Shown: piece by piece, positions 60,401-64,000 of the stretch
How the letters are laid out: each line of letters opens with the position of its first letter
Numbering within the stretch: the stretch's first letter is position 1
Source: Phorcus lineatus
Lineage: Eukaryota; Mollusca; Gastropoda; Trochida; Trochidae
NCBI GenBank assembly: GCA_921293015.1
Contig: OV121092.1
Location: 33,487,764-33,551,763 of the forward strand
Direction of reading: 5' to 3'
Length of the DNA stretch: 64,000 nucleotides
Notes under the pieces: model-generated
Databases searched by the model: none
The model's input: only the letters and a program-made list of their open reading frames with translations
Told to the model about the DNA's origin: nothing
Position numbers and translations under genes: made by a program

Positions 60401-62659
60401 GCAATAACTGATAAAGACAGCACCTTTTATACATATTAAAACACGTGGGAAAATGATATCATAACTTCAGAATAGAACTCTTACAGTGGTTGCATGTGAA
60501 GAAAAGGTACAATGCCTATGGTAACATATGAAAGTTAGTAAGTTGGTTAAGGTTTTATAAGAGCCGATAGTCTTAATTTAATTATGAACATTGTTATTAT
60601 CAGCAACTTTAATCGTTCTCAATTGTTACAATGACAAATTGATATTCATAGAATTAAACCTATCATGTCGCAAAATGTTTGCTGTATTTCCTAAATAATT
60701 TTAACTGATTGTGTATAGATATTCTTGAATTGCTTTTGAATGTTCCAAATGACTTTTTCATTTATATATTTAAGCAATAACATTACAGAACTCAAGGAAT
60801 AACATATTGATACTGTATAGCTATCTCACCTTCTTTGCATACTTTGAATGTTACTGTTGAAGCATCAGCTCCAGCTGGAAGAACAACCAAGACTGTTCTT
60901 GGTCCATCCTAGTCACAAATAACAGAAGAATATATGATCAGTGAAATCGTTGATTTCTTTGCAATACTATGGTTGTCTTACTCTTAAGGGTTTAAACATT
61001 CACATAATTCTTGACGTAGACCTTAAGAATGTTGATATTTTCAAGTTACAGGCAAAGAGAAATAAGAGCAGTTTTACTATTGATATGTTTTCTTAATGAA
61101 TTGATCACTGTTTTACTCATCAACTGTTTCCTCTTCAAATGAACTTTCGAAAGATATTACGCAATCCAAATGTGTATTGATATTCAACTTTATCATAAAA
61201 TACAGTCCACTGAGTGATAGGTAAAGGTTATTGGAATTTCAATTATGCAAAAGTATCCTGAAAATCAACAAAAGATGCATATCAACTGACTAACTCTCTT
61301 ACTGCCTTTTGTTTATATAATTTTCTAACGAGTGGTTGTAACTGATAGAGCAGAGACTGATACCATTGTTGAAGATGCTGTTTTTATGTTCCATCTTACG
61401 TGAACTAAGATAGTGACTAAACAAGCTTTTTTGCAATGAATTTTGACAAAGTGCTCAGTCTATGGATTCCTCTGAAATGTTTCCTAACGAAATAGGTATT
61501 TCACTGACAAATCCAAAACAAGAGCAAAGGTTAATCTTATTAACAAACTGACAGTCAGACACATGCAAGGTGCTCAAATTGAAAGAAAATTTGAACACTA
61601 AGGCTTACATGTGTACAATTATAGACATGAAATAAATAAATGTATCCGACTTGTTAGATAATTCAAATACTAATACTTACACATGTGGGCAACCTGTCAG
61701 GTGTGAAGGGAACGAGAGTGCGGACTGTACTGCCTGTTGTGCCAGTGTATGTAAGATTGTTGCTTTCATCAGGAGTTACTATTGCTACTGACCCATCCTT
61801 GTACAATTTAATTAGATTTTCATCAACTGAAACAATAATTTCAAATATCTCTTGATGTAGTCGTAGACTTGCATGTGCTAAATGCTATCTAAAGATTGAA
61901 TCCTAGTACTCCTTTCATTGCAAAGAGTAGACCAGTGTTATGGTCAGCATTCTCAAATGTTCATATCTTCAATAAGTATATAAAAGAATAGGGAAGAAAA
62001 TAATTGCAAAAAAGTACCTGAGATCGTCACTGGTGTTTTGTTCTCAACCAACACTGGGTTCTGTGAAGAAGTACCCTGAAAGCAATGGCAGAAATGACAT
62101 AGATGAATATATAATAACATAATATTTAGATTGAAAGCGATATAAGGCTAACACATTAGGTGTTTTAAAATATATACATCTGCACAGGGCAACAAACAAA
62201 TGATAAGAAATTTGATTACAAATGAATATCCATATATACCTCAATGGTCAATAGAGCATTCTCAACACTATATGAACTTTTTGATTTTTTAAAAGATCAT
62301 TTGATCATTTTTGATAAAATTTTATAATAAATTAAAAAAACAAAGGATACTGAATATTACCAGTTCAATATTTCATAATGATAAGTATACCAAACAATTC
62401 TTACAGATACATGATTCATATCAAACCATAAAGAATAACATAATTCCGTCTTGACTTTTGTCAAAAATATCTTGAATATTTACATTACTTACAGTTTGTT
62501 CTTCTCCAATTACGTAAAAATCGGCATCTGTTGGTGCACCCGAGATTGTCATCAAAGTTCCATCAATAGTCACTTTGATTAATTTAGTGGGGTCATTTTC
62601 GTTTAGGATATCGCCACTGTTGAGTGGTATATCTTCTTCATTTCCATCAGTACATACTT
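37889..62659 (-). CDS. SCO-spondin/mucin-like secreted protein, 37 exons, 5' end not identified
   Basis: Read from high to low coordinates. There are five tandem cassettes (62659-48832), a Thr-rich linker exon (48019-47984), then exons 46942-46760, 44885-44633, 43860-43817, 42958-42880, 42370-42227, 41794-41751, 41377-41207, 40477-40316, 39733-39584, 39292-39096, 38665-38558 and 38239-37889 (stop 37891-37889). About 5.7 kb of coding sequence keeps a consistent phase at every junction apart from two damaged exons (stop at 59470-59472, insertion near 56658). The tail contains TSP1, TIL and VWC-like domains and a C-terminal CTCK cystine knot, as in SCO-spondin, gel-forming mucins and VWF. In that group CTCK domains mediate dimerisation. 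It should be extracellular and O-glycosylated on its VTPS repeats. No signal peptide is visible, so the 5' end probably lies beyond the window. Confidence 0.88.
38558..39292 (-). CDS. Two exons: TIL domain followed by VWC-like domain
   Basis: Exon 39292-39096 carries a TIL-type Cys pattern (VCEDPDKVYTNSTSCEKTC, GCICAENMYNRDGECVP) and begins the VWC (CVYNGVVYP). Exon 38665-38558 completes it (DGSPVTNPEDECAEYICEEG). Phases are 1-0 and 0-0. Confidence 0.88.
39584..41377 (-). CDS. Three consecutive TSP1-repeat exons
   Basis: Exons 41377-41207 (TEWTVWDEQNC...RTRSC), 40477-40316 (WATWTDCSVEC...VRNRTY) and 39733-39584 (YPWSEWGTCSDECG...VTRTR) each encode one TSP1-like repeat with W-x-x-W/C-x-x-C features, all flanked by phase-1 introns. 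Between 40478 and 41206 the intron holds a diverged doublet of ATTTCATACAAAATGAAAAT (about 40515 and 40670) and nothing else clear. Confidence 0.9.
41751..42958 (-). CDS. Three exons: TSP1 repeat plus short VWC/TIL-like segment
   Basis: Exon 42958-42880 begins a TSP1 repeat (CDWNDWTPWTACMPECGGEG), and 42370-42227 finishes it and starts a VWC-like stretch (CPCIYENQTLSDGDESV). Exon 41794-41751 (ICDNGTVIPTPIDP) completes that stretch. The donor of the middle exon (CA/GTTGGT at 42226) is weak and was chosen because it is the phase-2 option that joins correctly to the next exon. Confidence 0.75.
41901..42040 (+). mobile_element. tRNA-derived SINE in an intron of the large gene
   Basis: Head GGGATAGCGCAGTGGTTAGC with B box GTTCGAATCCCGCC; nearly the same head as 35914-36050. 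No clear target duplication was identified. Confidence 0.8.
42396..42620. repeat. Compound (AAT)n/(ACT)n trinucleotide microsatellite
   Basis: Runs of AATAAT, then ACTACT with TACTTCTAC interruptions, lie 26 bp upstream (on the minus strand) of the acceptor of exon 42370-42227. The poly-Leu and poly-Val open frames are artefacts. Confidence 0.95.
43398..43411. repeat. Poly(G) run
   Basis: A run of about 14 G in the intron between exons 43860-43817 and 42958-42880. The rest of that intron shows nothing. Confidence 0.8.
43817..44885 (-). CDS. Two exons: TIL domain and VWC-like domain
   Basis: Exon 44885-44633 encodes VCGENMKLVEDCTEVCNTC, a TIL Cys set ending CVCEEGYSMLNDTCV, then CGCWIEGTNYPDGESLP. 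Exon 43860-43817 closes the VWC (RCVVTTPTCTQVEN). Same order as in SCO-spondin and mucin TIL-VWC units. Confidence 0.88.
44913..46700. repeat. 115-bp tandem repeat, eight units, split by a transposon
   Basis: GGAGGTGAATCGGAAAGTGA starts at about 45028, 45143, 45258, 45373 and 45488 (115-bp steps), with an earlier diverged unit at 44913. Two more follow at 46513 and 46628, beyond the insertion at 45602-46511. Units contain GATAGGAGAAACTCCTGGTA and CAGTTAGCGTACGATTG. Confidence 0.95.
45602..46511. mobile_element. 910-bp element with CCCAGCAGGCA terminal inverted repeats
   Basis: CCCAGCAGGCA at 45602-45612 and TGCCTGCTGGG at 46501-46511. Both subterminal regions are rich in AACGTTGAAA and GACGTC motifs in opposite orientation. 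It interrupts the 115-bp array, so the empty site can be read from neighbouring units; at most one T is duplicated. No transposase frame was seen. Confidence 0.9.
46760..46942 (-). CDS. TSP1-like exon
   Basis: Encodes TEDECLGSWGSWNQACPDDC, then RQRSRTC and CSCETDTTVDQDLCPNNC. A single phase 1-1 exon following the Thr-rich linker. Confidence 0.88.
47081..47555. mobile_element. TIR MITE, ACTCCGTGA family
   Basis: Starts TTTAAAGAGCCACTCCGTGA and ends near CTCACGAAGGAGCCCTGTC. High similarity along its length to 20803-21247. Located in the intron between exons 48019-47984 and 46942-46760. Confidence 0.85.
47984..48019 (-). CDS. 36-nt Thr-rich linker exon
   Basis: Encodes TTATTTIITTTS between a TTTTCTAG acceptor and a GTAAGT donor. 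It joins the last cassette (KVCKK) to the first TSP1 exon with correct phase 1-1. Confidence 0.75.
48832..51306 (-). CDS. Cassette M5 (last copy) of the tandem module
   Basis: Exons a 51306-51034 (TEP then VTPS repeats, 273 nt), b 50672-50440, c 50089-50032, d 49841-49696, e 48904-48832. Residue landmarks: b EVCIDGNEEDIPLNSGDI and DGTLMTISGAPTDADF; c GTSSQNPVLVENKTPV; d DENLVKLYKDGSLAIVTP; e DGPNIILIVVQGD ending KVCKK. Exon e here differs from the other four (73 versus 79 nt), and intron similarity to other cassettes stops near 49535, marking the edge of the duplicated unit. Module function is unknown; alternating hydrophobic strands suggest a beta-sandwich. Confidence 0.85.
51817..54343 (-). 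CDS. Cassette M4 of the tandem module
   Basis: Exons a 54343-54023 (321 nt VTPS array), b 53644-53412, c 53061-53004, d 52813-52668, e 51895-51817. All are intact. Exon e reads DGPRTVLVVLPAGADAS...KVCKE. Introns are close to base-for-base copies of those in M2 and M3. Confidence 0.85.
54854..57311 (-). CDS. Cassette M3, exon b frameshifted
   Basis: Exons a 57311-57063 (249 nt, the shortest array), b 56684-56451, c 56099-56042, d 55850-55705, e 54932-54854. Exon b is 234 nt instead of 233: one extra T on the plus strand near 56658-56660 (GAAGAAAGAT instead of GAAGAAGAT). This puts the rest of the exon out of frame and soon hits a stop. It may be a homopolymer error or real damage. Confidence 0.8.
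57815..60319 (-). CDS. Cassette M2, exon b with in-frame stop
   Basis: Exons a 60319-59927 (393 nt, the longest array), b 59546-59314, c 58962-58905, d 58713-58568, e 57893-57815. In b the codons reading ACT AAA in M1 and M4 are ACC TAA (stop at 59470-59472, minus strand). The other four exons are open. Confidence 0.8.
60830..62659 (-). CDS. Cassette M1 (first copy), lacking the VTPS exon
   Basis: Exons b 62659-62427, c 62075-62018, d 61826-61681, e 60908-60830, all open. Similarity to the other cassettes runs on to about 63008 and then ends just where exon a would be found. No VTPS exon is present upstream in the window. Exon b starts in phase 1 and needs an upstream exon that could not be identified. 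Confidence 0.8.
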
Positions 62660-63671
62660 CTGTAAAAAAAAGATCAAAAATCAGTTAATTGAGGATTACG
62701 ACTTTGTGTATGTTTGACACACCCATAAAACATTTCATACGAAAAATATAAAAGGTTTATATATATGCTCGCTTTTTGGCTTGGAGAGGTTCTCATAAAA
62801 GGTCTATCTTAACTTGATATGTGATGCAGAAGAACAGATTTACATGACAAAAGTTCAAAATAACTAGAAAAATTGATTACATTCATTGTCTGTTAGCTGA
62901 GAAAACTGAATTAACCTTTGATAAAAATTGACTAAATTTTGATGAATTTTGGTTCTCTGTGAAATAGCTGAGTGAATGTTCAAAGAGCCTAAAAGTATTG
63001 TTTATTGTTTTGAGGATTTTGTCGTGTTTTTTTTCAACGAAAATGTGACCTGTTCAATGGCTTGAGAGAGAAGATCGTAGATTGCCAAGGAATTATCTCG
63101 AGATAACTCCTCCTAACAAAGAAAATCCAGTCATGTGTTAATCTGCCCACTTTGTTCATTTTATGCACGACCTTGCCAAACTACGCCTCTTGCATGGATT
63201 TACCATCCGTATGATAAAGGTATTTACAACCAAGTTTGTTGCAATGTCATAGTAGCAGTCATTTTAATTGGTTCGCTTGATTCATGGCATAGACACCTAA
63301 CTTGCTTTCACATCATGCTTTCTAGTTTTTCAAATACACAGCGAATCGATCTCGTCTTTGAATCCTGGGTGTAAGTTGAGATTTATCGGAATTTATCCCC
63401 GGATTATCAAGGATGGTGTACAATACGACGGGGCTGCTTCGCTGCGGAAGTTGACATAAATATCTTATTATATGAATGGATTATTTCGTCTTTCTGATTG
63501 GCCTACTTGGTCACATGACAGCAATGACGTCAGGCGATGTCAATCTGTGTGGATCGCGAGAGGCTGTTATAACAATCCAAACACCTCCGGTTGATAACAA
63601 TAGATTATGAAAATACCGGTCTACCGAAAATATAAGAAGAATGGTAATTCAAGGCCTAATTCATATGATAA
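62660..63671. other. Upstream flank of the large gene, no exon identified
   Basis: From 62660 to about 63008 it is cassette intron. Beyond that is unrelated sequence. A short exon-like minus-strand stretch near 63058-63120 did not fit the required phase. Confidence 0.4.
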
Positions 63672-63773
63672 AACAATTATAGACTTCAGACTCGGTTGAT
63701 CGAATGATTTATATTACATGTGCAAGGTCGATAAATCATTGGATCAACCTTACTTGAAGTCAATAATTGTTTA
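63672..63773. repeat. Hairpin element, about 44-bp arms
   Basis: AACAATTATAGACTTCA..GGTTGATCGAATGATTTAT on the left pairs with ATAAATCATTGGATCAACC..TGAAGTCAATAATTGTT on the right with several mismatches. Confidence 0.75.
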
Positions 63774-63874
63774 ATGTTGACATTCGATGTGAGTGATTAT
63801 GTGACTGTCTGGTTGATTCCTTAGCCCCGCTTGGGCAATATGTCGGCCACTAGCGGCATGAAATTCACTATGTA

Positions 63875-64000
63875 CCACAGGCGCCATACTTCATATGTAA
63901 AGGTAGCTAAATAACATTAACAAGGCCTGACAGAGTAGTGTCTGCAATATGACCGGAAATGCGAACTGGAATCTGTCTACGAAGTTTACAGAGGTAACCG
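63875..64000. mobile_element. Partial copy of the AACAAGG..TGACAGAG element, cut by the window end
   Basis: TACCACAGGCGCCA, TAGCTAAATAACATTAACAAGG, CTGACAGAGTAGTGTCTGCAA and CTGGAATCTGTCTACGAAG match 19590-19815 and 34313-34455. Confidence 0.7.

Noticed and set aside
63058-63120. Minus-strand stretch resembling an exon (EELSRDNSLAIYDLLSQAIE) before the first cassette
   Set aside because: The acceptor is plausible but the donor (GTCACA) is poor, and its phase does not match exon b of M1, which requires phase 1.

Overview
The window is nuclear DNA of an AT-rich animal genome. Genes are split by many introns with GT/AG borders, and introns and intergenic DNA are full of short transposons, SINEs and satellites. 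The gene content (FTCD, a secreted alpha-carbonic anhydrase and a SCO-spondin/mucin-like protein) and the many hairpin and terminal-inverted-repeat elements suggest a marine invertebrate, perhaps a mollusc or other lophotrochozoan. The species assignment is an inference and weak.

Layout. (1) 351-4815, plus strand: the last seven exons of FTCD (formimidoyltransferase-cyclodeaminase), covering the cyclodeaminase half; the 5' part lies before the window. (2) 4816-20615: about 16 kb with no supportable gene, holding a tRNA-derived SINE, MITE copies, several hairpin elements and short tandem duplications. (3) 20616-34057, plus strand: a complete seven-exon secreted alpha-carbonic anhydrase of 313 residues. 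Its introns hold two MITEs, a dead mariner, a 4,474-bp foldback transposon with a 9-bp target duplication, and a minisatellite made of copies of the gene's own intron-5 3' splice site. (4) 34058-37888: intergenic, with MITEs, a SINE with clear target duplications and a long microsatellite. (5) 37889-62659, minus strand: 37 exons of a large secreted SCO-spondin/mucin-like gene whose 5' end is not identified.

The large minus-strand gene is the most interesting part. Its C-terminal half is a run of TSP1, TIL/VWC-like and CTCK cystine-knot domains. Its N-terminal half as seen here is five tandem copies of a roughly 3-kb genomic cassette. Each cassette encodes a roughly 172-residue module that I do not recognise. 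Four of the five modules are preceded by a Thr/Ser/Pro (VTPS)n mucin-like exon. Cassettes begin and end in phase 1, so whole cassettes can be gained or lost in frame. The (VTPS)n exons differ in length only by multiples of 24 nt. Two cassettes carry a disabling change in the same exon (a stop in one, a one-base insertion in another).

The three genes show no obvious functional link. FTCD is histidine/folate metabolism, the carbonic anhydrase is secreted, and the SCO-spondin/mucin-like protein is extracellular matrix or mucus. Exon borders were read by eye from splice motifs and checked for consistent reading phase; none was tested against transcripts.
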